DNA of 64,000 nt from Ensifer adhaerens (GCF_002940685.1 NZ_PNFP01000002.1:124001-188000), one strand, 5' to 3'. Shown: positions 26,080 through 36,091, counted from the first letter of the stretch. Numbers and translations: made by a program. Notes: generated from the sequence alone by a model not told the origin.

Positions 26080-26862
26080 ATGGTGAGTTTGCTGAAAGCG
26101 ATATCGGGTCCGGCGGCGGGCATTTTTGCGGTGCTGGCGCTGTTGCTTGCGCCGGGAGCCTTTGCTGCCGGTGAAGACCCGTCCGAGGCGGCTGCGCCTG
26201 CAAGCGCTGCCAGCCGCACCGAGTATGTGCTGGCGGTGAGCTGGCAGCCCGGCTTCTGCGAGACGCGGCCTCAGCGCAAGGAATGCGAAAGCCAGACGGC
26301 GGAGCGCTTCGACGCCACCAATTTTTCGCTGCATGGCCTGTGGCCCTTGCGCAAGAGCTATTGTGGGGTGGCAGCCGAGGCGCGCGCCAAGGATCGCAAG
26401 GGCAGCTGGCTGGAGCTGCCGAAACTTGCGATGGCCGACGACACGGCGGCGCGGCTGCTCGTCGCCATGCCCGGCGTGCAGTCCGGCCTCGACCGGCACC
26501 AGTGGCTGCGGAGCGGAACCTGCCAGAGCGGCTCGGTCGACGACTATTTCTCGGTGCAGCTGCGGATGCTGGAAGAGCTCAACCGCTCGGCGGTCGGCGC
26601 CCTGTTCCGCCAGCGTGCCGGCTCGGAACTCGATGAGGCGACGATCAAGCAGGCCTTCGACCAGAGTTTTGGTGCGGGAGCCGGCGACCGGGTGCGCATG
26701 CGCTGCCAGACCGTTCAGGGTCGCAGCATCATCACCGGGCTGACGATCGGGCTTGCCGGCGACGTCATGAAGGCATCGAGCCTCGGCCCACTGATCCAGG
26801 CGGCCGGCGCCACCGAGTTCAAATGCGCCAAGGGCATCGCGGATACCGCCGGTCGCGGCTAG
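26080..26862 (+). CDS. Ribonuclease T2 family protein with altered active site
   Basis: The 260-residue secreted protein has a signal peptide to about residue 30 (GAFAAG). The RNase T2 start LAVSWQPGFCE (about 51-61) and the CAS-I motif FSLHGLWP (catalytic His85) are present. The second motif, normally H-E-W-x-K-H-G-T-C, reads HQWLRSGTC (140-148). The Glu, Lys and second His positions are therefore Gln141, Arg144 and Ser145. That predicts weak or no RNase activity, or a changed mechanism. Paired cysteines fit periplasmic folding. GGGAGG precedes the ATG. It is divergent from the lysophospholipase operon. Confidence 0.88.
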   Translation: MVSLLKAISGPAAGIFAVLALLLAPGAFAAGEDPSEAAAPASAASRTEYVLAVSWQPGFCETRPQRKECESQTAERFDATNFSLHGLWPLRKSYCGVAAEARAKDRKGSWLELPKLAMADDTAARLLVAMPGVQSGLDRHQWLRSGTCQSGSVDDYFSVQLRMLEELNRSAVGALFRQRAGSELDEATIKQAFDQSFGAGAGDRVRMRCQTVQGRSIITGLTIGLAGDVMKASSLGPLIQAAGATEFKCAKGIADTAGRG

Positions 26863-27061
26863 GGCATTTCGCGCGGGTGGGGCCATGCCAGGGGCCCCGG
26901 GGCGCGGATTTTGCGGCGCCTCCTGGCGTTGCTTGCCTGATGTGTCGATGGGGATGTTCGTTTTGGGATAGGACGGGGGCGGATGCCTTTGCTCATTGCC
27001 CCCTTCCACTAATTCGCCTACATAGCGGGCAAATTTCCTTATCCCTGCGGAGCATTCCCTC

Positions 27062-28711
<1,650 letters not shown>

Positions 28712-28719
28712 TCGCATTG

Positions 28720-28746
28720 GGCGCGCCGCAGTCTCTGCGGCGCGCC
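28720..28746 (+). terminator. Hairpin after ettA
   Basis: A perfect 12-bp GC-rich stem with a 3-base loop lies 8 bases after the ettA stop. There is no T-run. Confidence 0.6.
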
Positions 28747-28801
28747 TGACGTGTCGCGTTTGCTTGCCGTGGCAGGCGAACGCGGCCCATGATCTGGGCC
28801 A

Positions 28802-28950
28802 AGAGCGCTCGGGCGGGTCGCACCACGGTGCACCAGAGCGCCGCAGCAGTGCCCGGAAAATGCCGGAGAGCGCGCGCCGGTCATCATGTGCGGCTGGCGG
28901 CTCGGCGGGCAGAAGCGCTCGAGCACGCGCCACTCGAAGTCGGTCGGGTC
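28802..28950 (-). pseudogene. IS5-family transposase relic
   Basis: On the minus strand, two frames together read like the N-terminus of an IS5/IS427-group transposase. One frame gives DPTDFEWRVLERFCPP. After a frameshift the other gives DDRRALSGIFRALLRRSGAP and then WCDPPERS. Intact members read roughly D-x-T-D-x-x-W...DDRRVLNGI...RTGAPWRDLPERYG. Nothing downstream is recognisable and no terminal repeats were found, so this is a decayed fragment. It occupies most of the 365-base gap between ettA and the next gene. Confidence 0.6.
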
Positions 28951-29077
28951 ACATCGGCGTCCTTTTGATGCTGGATCAGAAGTCTGCCTCTCTTGGAAGC
29001 CGCCAGTTGCGAATGCCCCTTGTCGAGCGTTGCCCGCGAATGAACAGATGGTGCAAGACAGTTTCGAGAGGTCAATC

Positions 29078-29383
29078 ATGGAACGGCTTGATCGCGACGC
29101 TCCGCTTCCTGCCGAGATGCAGGGCCGGTGGGTGGACGTGCAGGATTCGACTTCGAAACTGATCGTTCGGGGTGGCGAAATCATCTGCTTCGGAGAAGCC
29201 GTTTCCTACGATTACAAGCTGGTTCATACAGAGGATGGGGCGCTGACCGTCAGTCTGAAGATCAACGATCAAGCGGCCGAGGACGCCTTCCAGCGCGCCA
29301 ACATCACCGAGTTGGTGATAACGCCCGAAGGCGATTTCCACGCCTACAATGCCAAGTTCGCCAGCCAGTTCGAACGCATTTAG
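29078..29383 (+). CDS. Small hypothetical protein
   Basis: The 101-residue soluble, acidic protein begins at ATG 29078 with GAGAGG at 6 bases. The longer frame to 28886 runs through the transposase relic. It looks like a small beta-rich single domain: MQGRWVDVQDSTSKLIVRGG, then YDYKLVHTEDGALTVSLKI and ELVITPEGDFHAYN. The opening resembles a lipocalin-like or DUF-type G-x-W strand, but no family is assigned. There are no cysteines apart from one in ICFGEA. It lies alone between ettA and the methionine-cycle genes. Confidence 0.65.
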   Translation: MERLDRDAPLPAEMQGRWVDVQDSTSKLIVRGGEIICFGEAVSYDYKLVHTEDGALTVSLKINDQAAEDAFQRANITELVITPEGDFHAYNAKFASQFERI

Positions 29384-29756
29384 CGACATCGCCGCGCGTC
29401 TCGGCCGGCGCGCGAAGGTTGCTGATGGCTTTTGAATTCCTGCATTTTGGTCCTGTGGTCGGCTTCCTCTGAAAGGAGGCATGCAGGCCAAGGGCGACCG
29501 CCAATGCGTGGAACCGCATTTACGGGTGCGCGGCTAAGAACGGGCGATGCGCCGGCTTCGCCCATTTTGCTGCATGGCATTTTCGCGGCCAGCGCCGGAC
29601 GCCTTTCGCAAGGTGCTTGCCGCCGACCATCCTGACGGCCAATGGCAGTGCCTGCCGGGTTGGCGCAGGGCCGCGACGCGATGCACGCAGGACCTGTCTT
29701 GTGCACGCCATTGTTTGGCCTCTGCGCGCAAATCTGCTTGCGTCACCACTGCAAAT
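29384..29756. other. Intergenic stretch, no gene recognised
   Basis: About 370 bases upstream of the ArsR-methyltransferase gene. Only short shadow frames and a small hairpin near 29468-29486 are seen. The promoter of the regulator/metF operon must lie at its right end. Confidence 0.5.
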
Positions 29757-29778
29757 CACATAAACATATCTTTATGTG
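29757..29778. promoter_or_regulatory. SahR-like palindromic operator
   Basis: CACATAAA and TTTATGTG form perfect 8-bp arms around CATATC, 15 bases before the ArsR-methyltransferase start. This is the shape of the ATAAAG..CTTTAT sites used by SahR regulators of the methionine cycle. Confidence 0.6.
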
Positions 29779-29793
29779 TTGATGGGGATCGTG

Positions 29794-30813
29794 ATGGCTC
29801 TTCAGAGAGAACTGGGTCTGGATGCGTTGGTGGACGTGCTGAAGGCGGCGGGTGAGCCGACCCGCATGCGTCTCGTCGCGCTGCTGGCCGCCGGCGATCT
29901 CACGGTCACCGATCTTACCGAAATTCTCGGCCAATCGCAGCCGCGCATTTCCAGGCACCTGAAGCTGCTTGCCGAGGTCGAGCTGATCGACCGCTACCAG
30001 GAAGGCGCTTGGGCCTATTTTCGCCTCCGGCAGGACGGTGCTCGCGTCGGGCTCGTGCGGGCGATGCTGGCCTCCGCCTCCGCCGACGATGCGGTGCTTG
30101 CGCGCGACGCTGCGCGGCTTACCACCTTGAAGAGGGCGCGGTCGGAGAAGGCCCAGGCCTATTTCAGCCGCAACGCCGCCGGCTGGGACGAGCTTCGCCG
30201 CCTGCATGTCAGCGAACGCGACGTCGAGGCGAAGCTGCGCGAGATGGTCGGCGACGAACCGGTCGAAAGCCTGCTCGATCTCGGAACCGGCACCGGCCGC
30301 ATCCTGCAGCTCTTCGAAGGTCTCTATCGTCGCGGCATCGGCGTCGACGCCAGCCGCGACATGCTCGCGGTCGCGCGCTCCAACCTCGATCGTGCCGGCA
30401 TCACCAAGGCCTCGATCCGCCACGGCGACATCTTCAACCTGCCGCTCGACGGCCAGGCCTTCGATCTCGTCACCATTCACCAGGTGCTGCATTTCCTCGA
30501 GGAGCCGGAAGCGGCGATTGCGGAAGCGGCGCGCATGCTGACGCCGGGCGGGCGGCTGGTCATCATCGACTTCGCTCCCCATGGGCTTGAGCATCTGCGC
30601 GACGAGCACGCCCATGCGCGCCTCGGCTTCTCGCACCAGGCGATGGCCGATTGGCTGGCGAAGGCCGGCCTTGTGCTCGAAAAGACCACGGATCTTTCGC
30701 CTGAGGGGGCGGACGATGGAAAACTGACGGTGACGATCTGGCTCGCGCGTGATCGGCGAGCCGTGAATGAGAATGAAACGCCGCGGCCGCGTGTCCAGGC
30801 GGGGGGAGTTTGA
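29794..30813 (+). CDS. ArsR-family regulator fused to SAM-dependent methyltransferase domain (SahR-like)
   Basis: The 339-residue two-domain protein has an N-terminal ArsR winged helix (about 5-85) with recognition helix LTEILGQSQPRISRHLKLL. After a linker comes a class I methyltransferase domain (about 120-310) with SAM motif I LLDLGTGTGRILQLF (about 156), an acidic VDAS and motif DLVTIHQVLHFLEEP. Such fusions regulate S-adenosylhomocysteine and methionine-cycle genes; the methyltransferase fold is thought to sense SAM/SAH rather than methylate. ATG 29794 has GGGG 6 bases upstream. It is followed by metF two bases after its stop, an arrangement seen in other Rhizobiales. It probably autoregulates through the palindrome at 29757. 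Confidence 0.88.
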   Translation: MALQRELGLDALVDVLKAAGEPTRMRLVALLAAGDLTVTDLTEILGQSQPRISRHLKLLAEVELIDRYQEGAWAYFRLRQDGARVGLVRAMLASASADDAVLARDAARLTTLKRARSEKAQAYFSRNAAGWDELRRLHVSERDVEAKLREMVGDEPVESLLDLGTGTGRILQLFEGLYRRGIGVDASRDMLAVARSNLDRAGITKASIRHGDIFNLPLDGQAFDLVTIHQVLHFLEEPEAAIAEAARMLTPGGRLVIIDFAPHGLEHLRDEHAHARLGFSHQAMADWLAKAGLVLEKTTDLSPEGADDGKLTVTIWLARDRRAVNENETPRPRVQAGGV

Positions 30814-30815
30814 TT

Positions 30816-31763
30816 ATGACGGCACAGACGCTTTATCCGGCCGAACGCGGCAATCTCCGGCTCTCCTTCGAATATTTCCCACCCAAGACCGACGAGATGG
30901 AGGCGCAGCTCTTCCAGGCGGCGGAAGACCTCTCGGTCTTCGGTCCTGCCTTCGTGACGGTCACCTATGGCGCCGGCGGCTCGACCAAGGCGCGCTCGCT
31001 GACGACGGTCAGGCGGATGATCGAGGAGAAGGGCTTCGCCAGCACTGCGGCGCATCTGACCTGCGTCGGCGCGCCGAAGGCGGAAGTCGATGCGGTCATC
31101 GATGAATATCTGAGCTTTGGCGTCCGCCACTTCGTGGCGCTGCGCGGCGATCCGCAGGGCGGCCTCGGCAGCATCTACCAACCGCATCCGGAGGGTTATG
31201 CCAGCAGCACCGATCTCGTGCGGGCGATCCGCGCGCGCGGCGACGATATCGAGATTTCGGTTTCGTCCTATCCGGAAAAGCACCCGGAGAGCCCGGACGT
31301 GGCAGCCGACATCGACATGCTGAAGCGCAAGGTCGACGCCGGTGCAACCCGCGCGATGACCCAGTTCTTCTTCGACAACAACGATTTCGAGCGTTACCTC
31401 GAGCGGGTGCGTCGCGCTGGCGTCAATATCCCGATCGTGCCGGGTATCCTGCCGATCAATAATCTGGCGCAGGTGCAAAAATTCGCCGGCCTTTGCGGCG
31501 CCAGCGTGCCGGAGGCGATCGTCACCCGGCTGGTGCATCTCGAAGACCGGCCGGAGGAGCGCTTCAAGGAGGCGACCCACATCGCCGCCGAGCAGATCGT
31601 CGATCTCGCCCGCCGCGGGGTGCGCGACTTCCATCTCTATACGATGAACCGTTCGCCGCTCGTGACTTCAGTGCTTGATCTCGTCGGGTTCGAGCGGGTC
31701 GAGGCGGAGGCGGCGCCCCCGATCGATGCGCCGCGGATGGTGGCGGCCGGCGCTGCGGCCTGA
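30816..31763 (+). CDS. metF: Methylenetetrahydrofolate reductase
   Basis: The 315-residue flavoprotein reduces 5,10-methylene-THF to 5-methyl-THF, the methyl donor for methionine synthesis. It has a TIM-barrel start LRLSFEYFPPKTDEME with the catalytic Glu of the FEYFPPK motif, VTYGAGGSTKARS (about 50-62), ALRGDP (about 109) and a late MTQFFFDN (about 178-185), with length as expected. ATG 30816 is chosen since GGGGGAG lies 8 bases before it; a TTG at 30810 is also in frame. It is coupled to the upstream ArsR-methyltransferase regulator. Confidence 0.97.
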   Translation: MTAQTLYPAERGNLRLSFEYFPPKTDEMEAQLFQAAEDLSVFGPAFVTVTYGAGGSTKARSLTTVRRMIEEKGFASTAAHLTCVGAPKAEVDAVIDEYLSFGVRHFVALRGDPQGGLGSIYQPHPEGYASSTDLVRAIRARGDDIEISVSSYPEKHPESPDVAADIDMLKRKVDAGATRAMTQFFFDNNDFERYLERVRRAGVNIPIVPGILPINNLAQVQKFAGLCGASVPEAIVTRLVHLEDRPEERFKEATHIAAEQIVDLARRGVRDFHLYTMNRSPLVTSVLDLVGFERVEAEAAPPIDAPRMVAAGAAA

Positions 31764-31945
31764 CCTTCACCGGCACCTTTGCGACGCGCAAGGCTCACTC
31801 TCCATCCTGAACTGCGGATGGCGGCGAAAGCGCCGTGCGTCCTGGCAGACCGTGCAGGTGGCAGTGCCCTTCAAATAGCGACGTGCCTGTCGGGGGTAGC
31901 TCGGCTGCGGTCGCAGCAGACACGCCGATCGCCGCAGCATTCGCC

Positions 31946-31992
31946 AAAAAGGAAAGCGCCCGAAGATCGATCTTCAGGCGCTTTCTCGTTTG
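31946..31992 (+). terminator. Terminator after metF
   Basis: GAAAGCGCC and GGCGCTTTC form the base of a long stem around AGATCGATCT, preceded by AAAAA and followed by TCGTTTG. It lies about 190 bases after metF and could stop transcripts from both sides. The rest of 31764-32103 shows no gene. Confidence 0.65.
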
Positions 31993-32103
31993 TCGCAGCG
32001 TCTAGACCCTGTGCTCTCTTGGCGGTCTAACTGGCTTGGTGCTGCAAAATGGTTTCCCGGAAATTTAAGTCCCTATTCGGTTTGGACTCTCAGCGGCCGC
32101 TCA

Positions 32104-32181
32104 TCAGATGAAGAGCATCGTGGCCACGAATACGAACGCTGCACTGATCATGAGGACATTCAGCGAATGTGTAAGGCCCAT
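32104..32181 (-). CDS. 25-residue hydrophobic small protein
   Basis: A minus-strand ATG at 32181 opens MGLTHSLNVLMISAAFVFVA followed by TMLFI and TGA. The ribosome site AGGGAGG sits about 8 bases upstream, one of the best in the window. The peptide is a single membrane segment with a short polar start. A promoter-like pair, CTTTAA-N17-CTATGT, and a palindrome TTAACGCGTTAA lie just upstream. The frame is short, so the case rests on ribosome site, promoter and membrane-helix character. Function is unknown. Confidence 0.6.
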   Translation of the reverse strand: MGLTHSLNVLMISAAFVFVATMLFI

Positions 32182-32198
32182 GGAAGACCCTCCCTGCG

Positions 32199-32240
32199 TT
32201 AACGCGTTAAAACATAGGGCGAAATCACGACGCGTTAAAG
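32199..32240 (-). promoter_or_regulatory. Promoter and palindrome of the small membrane protein gene
   Basis: On the minus strand CTTTAA (32240-32235), 17 bases and CTATGT (32217-32212) match the rhizobial sigma70 form. The 12-bp palindrome TTAACGCGTTAA (32199-32210) would overlap the start of transcription. A second ACGCGTTAA lies at 32230-32238. These suggest a repressor site. The remaining gap to 32523 shows no gene. Confidence 0.45.
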
Positions 32241-32523
32241 GGAAACTTGTGCTGCAGTGCGAAATGCGTGAGCCGATGGGGTCTTATTCACAGGGCTATA
32301 ATTCTGATTTTATTTAAGTTTCCAGGATGCCACATTTTTTTCACAATCGCTTCGGCAAGGTTAATATATCCGTCTGTAACCATGCGTGAGTGGCCCAGGA
32401 AGGGACGCAAATCGGCCGCCGATTCCCCTCCGGAGTCACGCATCAACCGGTGCGCCGAGGTCGCTGCGGCACCTGCATCGTGCTGTCGTTTGATCGGCTC
32501 GGAGCAAATGGGCCCTGTCGTCG

Positions 32524-33462
32524 TCAGGCCGGCCGTTTGCGGCGCAGGATCCGACCATCGAGCACCGCAAGGCCAAGGGCGATCAGCACCATGCCGGCGA
32601 AATCGGCCGCCTGCAGAGTCTCTCCGAGAAAGAGGTAACCGAGCAGGATCGCGCTTGGCGGCACCAAAAGGGTGACCAGCGAGGCGTTGGTGGCACCGGC
32701 CTCGCGCATGATGCGGAAATAGAGAATGTAGGCATAGGCCGTGGAGACGAGTGCCAGGCCGAGGATCGACAGGATGACCTCGAGGGGTGGCATCGGCAGC
32801 ATCCAGGGCGTGTCGATGAAGGCAGCCCCGGGCAGCGCAATCAGCGTCGAAGCCGTCAGTTGGCCTGCGGCCGTCACCGGCGGTGCCAGATCGCGGAACC
32901 TCTTGCCGTAGGTGGCGGCAAAGCCATAGCTGATGGCGGCAAGCACCGGCAGCACGAGCGCCCAGAGCGGCACGCTGCTCGACGTGCCGAAGAGACCGGC
33001 GAGCGCGCTCGGCCCGATCAGCACGACGGTGCCGGCAAGCCCCAGCAGGCAGCCGGCAAGCTTGGCGGAGCTTAGCTTCTCGTCCTCCGTCGCCATGTTG
33101 GCGATGATCACGGTCCAGACCGGTGTCGTGGCGTTGAGGATCGCGGCAAGCCCGGCGCCGATCTCGGTCTGGCCGAGAAAGATGAAGGCATGCGGGATGA
33201 CGTTGTTGATCAGCCCCATCAGCGCGAATTCGCGCCAGCGGCCGGCAAGAGCCTCGTACATGCCGAAGCGGCCGCGGATATAGATGTGCAGCGCCAGCGC
33301 CGCTAGCCCCAAGCGCAGGAATACCAGCGTGAAAGGCGGCACATGGGCAACGGCGACGCGGGCGAAGAAGAACGACCCGCCCCAGATCAGGCCGAGCAGG
33401 GCGAGCAGCGCCCAGGTGCTGACGTTCATCTGATGGCCGTCGACGGTTGTTCGCGCATTCAT
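32524..33462 (-). CDS. EamA/DMT-family transporter
   Basis: The 312-residue inner-membrane protein has ten hydrophobic segments in two EamA repeats. The first starts STWALLALLGLIWGGSFFFA (about 15-34), a classic RhaT/YdcZ-type opening. VSTAYAYILYFRIMREAGAT (about 236-255) is the conserved second-repeat loop of this family. ATG 33462 is taken; ATG 33429 is the alternative, and neither has a strong ribosome site. It is monocistronic on the minus strand. It probably exports an amino acid, base or drug-like metabolite; substrate unassigned. Confidence 0.9.
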   Translation of the reverse strand: MNARTTVDGHQMNVSTWALLALLGLIWGGSFFFARVAVAHVPPFTLVFLRLGLAALALHIYIRGRFGMYEALAGRWREFALMGLINNVIPHAFIFLGQTEIGAGLAAILNATTPVWTVIIANMATEDEKLSSAKLAGCLLGLAGTVVLIGPSALAGLFGTSSSVPLWALVLPVLAAISYGFAATYGKRFRDLAPPVTAAGQLTASTLIALPGAAFIDTPWMLPMPPLEVILSILGLALVSTAYAYILYFRIMREAGATNASLVTLLVPPSAILLGYLFLGETLQAADFAGMVLIALGLAVLDGRILRRKRPA

Positions 33463-33716
33463 GGTGAGGCCCGTCCGTGCTGATTGGTTGCTCGCCGTCG
33501 GCCTCCTCCCGGCGACGCGCGGAGGGGATGGCGCACGGGCCGTCTTCGCTGCTCCCGGGTCGGTTGTGCGCCGACGGCCGATTCATAACCCGGCTTGCTC
33601 ACCGGAACCACCCGGTTCTTGCGGCGATCATGGCGGCTGGGCGAGGCATGACAGGTAGGGCAGGGGCGAACCGGCGGGCCTTCGCCGACCATGAGCCGAT
33701 CGGCTGACGCGGCATG
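33463..33716. other. Intergenic stretch, no gene recognised
   Basis: This stretch separates the DMT transporter (start 33462) and the terminator of the lytic transglycosylase. It has only short frames in shadow positions. It must contain the DMT promoter on the minus strand, but no convincing box is seen. Confidence 0.5.
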
Positions 33717-33750
33717 AAAAAACCCCGGAGATCGTTTCGATCTCCAGGGT
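33717..33750 (-). terminator. Rho-independent terminator of the lytic transglycosylase
   Basis: On the minus strand a 12-13-bp stem around GGAGATCG/CGATCTCC (one mismatch) is followed by six T residues, 25 bases after the stop. Confidence 0.85.
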
Positions 33751-33774
33751 CATGGTTTGAACGTCGGCTGATGC

Positions 33775-35007
33775 TCAGAGCGCGTTCAGGAGGTCCAGCG
33801 TCGCCCAGCCGTCGGCCGGGCGACCGAGGCGGAGCTGTTCCTTCTGCAATGCGGCGCGGGTGCCCGAGCCGAGGATGCCGTCGATCTTGCCGACGTCGTG
33901 GCCGAGCGTCTGCAGCTTGGTCTGCAGTGCCTTCATGCCGGTGTCGTCGAGGCCCGGTTCCGGATTGCCGCCTTCATAGGTCGGCGCGCCGCCGAGACGG
34001 GTCGCGAAATAGGCGGCAGAGGTCGTGTAGATGAACGACTGGTTCCATTCGAGATAGACGTTGAAGTTGGGGTAGGTGAGGAAGGCCACGCCCTTGCGGC
34101 CCTGCGGCAGCACCAGCGAGGCTTCAAGGTTGCCGAAGGCGGTGTCGCCGTTGCGCGGCTTGACGCCGAGCGCGAACCAGTCGCTGGCCTTCATGCCCGG
34201 CTGCAGGCCGGTCTTTTCCCAGGGGAGTTGCTCGGGAACGCTGACTTCCTGGATTACCGGCTGGCCAGCCTTGTAGCCGAGGCTCTGGATGAACTTGGCG
34301 GCGGTCAGGATCGCGTCGGGCGAGCTCTTCTTCAGGTTGACGTGGCCGTCGCCGTCGCCATCGACGCCATAGGCGATGATGTCTTCCGGCAGCATCTGCA
34401 CCTGGCCGATCTCGCCGGCCCAGGCGCCGGTCGTCGTTGCCGGGTCGAGGTCGCCGTGCTGCACCATCTCGATGGCCGCGATCAGCTGCGGGCGGAACAT
34501 TTCCGGTCGGCGGCAGTCATGCGACAGCGTCACAAGCGCATCGCGGGTGTTGAAGTCGCCCTGGACGGCACCGAAGTCGGTTTCCATCGCCCAGAAGGCG
34601 GTGATGACGGGCGCCGGCACGCCGAATTCCTTCTCGGCGCGGGCAAAGACGTCGGCATATTCCTTCATCTTCTGCTGGCCGATATCGAGGCGCGACTTGC
34701 TGACGGTGCGCTTGGAGAATTCGGTGAAGGTCTGCTTGAAGACGCCCTGCGTACGGTCGCGGCTCAAGACCTTTTCGTTGATCGCGGCACCGGCAAGCGC
34801 CCGGTCGACGACATCGGCCGGAACGCCCTTGGCGACCGCCTCTGCCTTGACGCCCTGCAGGAAGGCGCCGAGATCGCCGCCGCAGGCGACAGCCGGGGCT
34901 TTTGCCTGAGTGCTGGTCGGTGCTGCGGCCTGGGCGGACGCGGCGGAGGCGATCAGCGCCAGAAGCGCGACGGAGGTGAGGGCGCGCCTGGTGGTGCGGT
35001 TCATCAT
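33775..35007 (-). CDS. Lytic murein transglycosylase (MltB-like) with peptidoglycan-binding domain
   Basis: The 410-residue exported enzyme cleaves peptidoglycan glycan strands to 1,6-anhydro ends. It has a signal peptide to about residue 28 (ASAQAAA) and an SLT-like catalytic domain (about 40-330) with the catalytic Glu in FWAMETDFGAVQG (about 136) and the conserved GEIGQVQMLPEDIIAYGVDG (about 198). A C-terminal PG_binding_1 motif, LQTKLQTLGHDVGKIDGILG, follows (about 357). The ATG at 35007 is preceded by AAGGAA; the longer frame is non-signal-like. It is followed by a terminator and lies downstream of the GH25 gene on the same strand. Confidence 0.93.
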   Translation of the reverse strand: MMNRTTRRALTSVALLALIASAASAQAAAPTSTQAKAPAVACGGDLGAFLQGVKAEAVAKGVPADVVDRALAGAAINEKVLSRDRTQGVFKQTFTEFSKRTVSKSRLDIGQQKMKEYADVFARAEKEFGVPAPVITAFWAMETDFGAVQGDFNTRDALVTLSHDCRRPEMFRPQLIAAIEMVQHGDLDPATTTGAWAGEIGQVQMLPEDIIAYGVDGDGDGHVNLKKSSPDAILTAAKFIQSLGYKAGQPVIQEVSVPEQLPWEKTGLQPGMKASDWFALGVKPRNGDTAFGNLEASLVLPQGRKGVAFLTYPNFNVYLEWNQSFIYTTSAAYFATRLGGAPTYEGGNPEPGLDDTGMKALQTKLQTLGHDVGKIDGILGSGTRAALQKEQLRLGRPADGWATLDLLNAL

Positions 35008-35107
35008 AAATTCCTTTCTTTGCCGTGGGGCGCGACGCGCCACCACGGGCAGCCAATTGCTGGATGCAAAATCTGTCGTTGCTCTTTCAGAGCATTATGA
35101 CCGAAAG

Positions 35108-35143
35108 AAGAAAACGGGCCTGCCTGCCGCAGTTGTCGGCAGG
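35108..35143 (-). terminator. Terminator of the GH25 lysozyme gene
   Basis: On the minus strand CCTGCCG/CGGCAGG (7 bp, 7-base loop) lies 11 bases after the stop and is followed by a GTTTTCTTCTTTC tract. Confidence 0.65.
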
Positions 35144-35153
35144 AATGTCGGTC

Positions 35154-35939
35154 TCACTTCGGCTGCGAGACCGCCGCGACCCAGTTCTTCCAGTTTTTCG
35201 CCGAGCCGGCGAAGACATTGATGTCGGTGGCGCCGTCAATACCGGGGATGACCCCGGTGCTGGTGTATTGCCAGAACGCCCAACGGCGCTCGACATAGAC
35301 CTCACCCGGATGCTTGGCGACCGAACGCACCCAGAAGTGATGTTCCTTGAACTGGTCGACGAGATTGTCGCGGTGGAAGTCGACCGAGGTGTAGATGATC
35401 GGGCGTTTGCCGTAATGGGCTTCGAGCCGGTCCATGAAGCGCTTCATCTCGACGCGGACCTCATCCGGCGAGGGACGGTGGCGGCAGGTCTTCGATTCGC
35501 CGTTCCACTCGACGTCCAGAACCGGCGGCAGGTAGACCGCGCTCTTCGGCACGTTGGCGATGAACCAGTCGGCCTGGTCGTCGGCGGTCGAGCAGAAATA
35601 GTAGAAGTGATAGGGCGCATAGGGGATGCCGGCGGCACGCGCCTTCTGCCAGTATTCGCCAAAGCGGGTATCGACCCGGTCCTTGCCCTCCGTCGCCTTG
35701 ATGAAGGCGAAGGAAACGCCCGAATTCTTGACCTTCGTCCAGTCGATATCGCCATTCCATTTCGAAACGTCGATGCCGTGGACGTTGTGGTGCTGGGGCG
35801 TGCGATCGCCGAAGTTTTGCGGATCGGTGTCGTGGAAGCGCGGCGGGATCGATGCCGTCTGCATCAGGTCATAGTCGGTCGACGAGCAGCCGGAAAGAAG
35901 AGTGGCAAGGGGCAGCAGAGCCAGGAGAAGCCGGCGCAT
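35154..35939 (-). CDS. GH25 lysozyme-family lipoprotein
   Basis: The 261-residue protein has a lipoprotein signal peptide, LLLALLPLATLLSGC, with the acylated Cys at about 18. A glycoside hydrolase 25 barrel (about 55-255) follows. Catalytic-face acids are in HGIDVSKWNGDIDW (about 55), FIKATEGKDRVD (about 80) and PPVLDVEWNG (about 137), where the D-x-E pair is the expected active site. YTSVDFHRDNL and FWQYTSTGVIPGIDGATDIN close the barrel. It likely cleaves peptidoglycan from the envelope. ATG 35939 follows CAGGAAAA at 7 bases. It is upstream of the lytic transglycosylase on the same strand but separated by a terminator. Confidence 0.9.
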   Translation of the reverse strand: MRRLLLALLPLATLLSGCSSTDYDLMQTASIPPRFHDTDPQNFGDRTPQHHNVHGIDVSKWNGDIDWTKVKNSGVSFAFIKATEGKDRVDTRFGEYWQKARAAGIPYAPYHFYYFCSTADDQADWFIANVPKSAVYLPPVLDVEWNGESKTCRHRPSPDEVRVEMKRFMDRLEAHYGKRPIIYTSVDFHRDNLVDQFKEHHFWVRSVAKHPGEVYVERRWAFWQYTSTGVIPGIDGATDINVFAGSAKNWKNWVAAVSQPK

Positions 35940-36091
35940 GATTTTCCTGTCTAGAGACAATCGATGATCCTGCCTCACACGATGGCTTCCTGTCGGTGAT
36001 TTCCCCTGTGAGGCGTGAACCTCATTTTCACCATATCATCGTAAAAATTGAGTTAGCTCAAGCGGGAATTGCGGGCGGCATCCCCCAGCGC

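Noticed and set aside
30810-30815. TTG start two codons before metF
   Set aside because: The ATG at 30816 has better spacing from GGGGGAG; TTG cannot be excluded.
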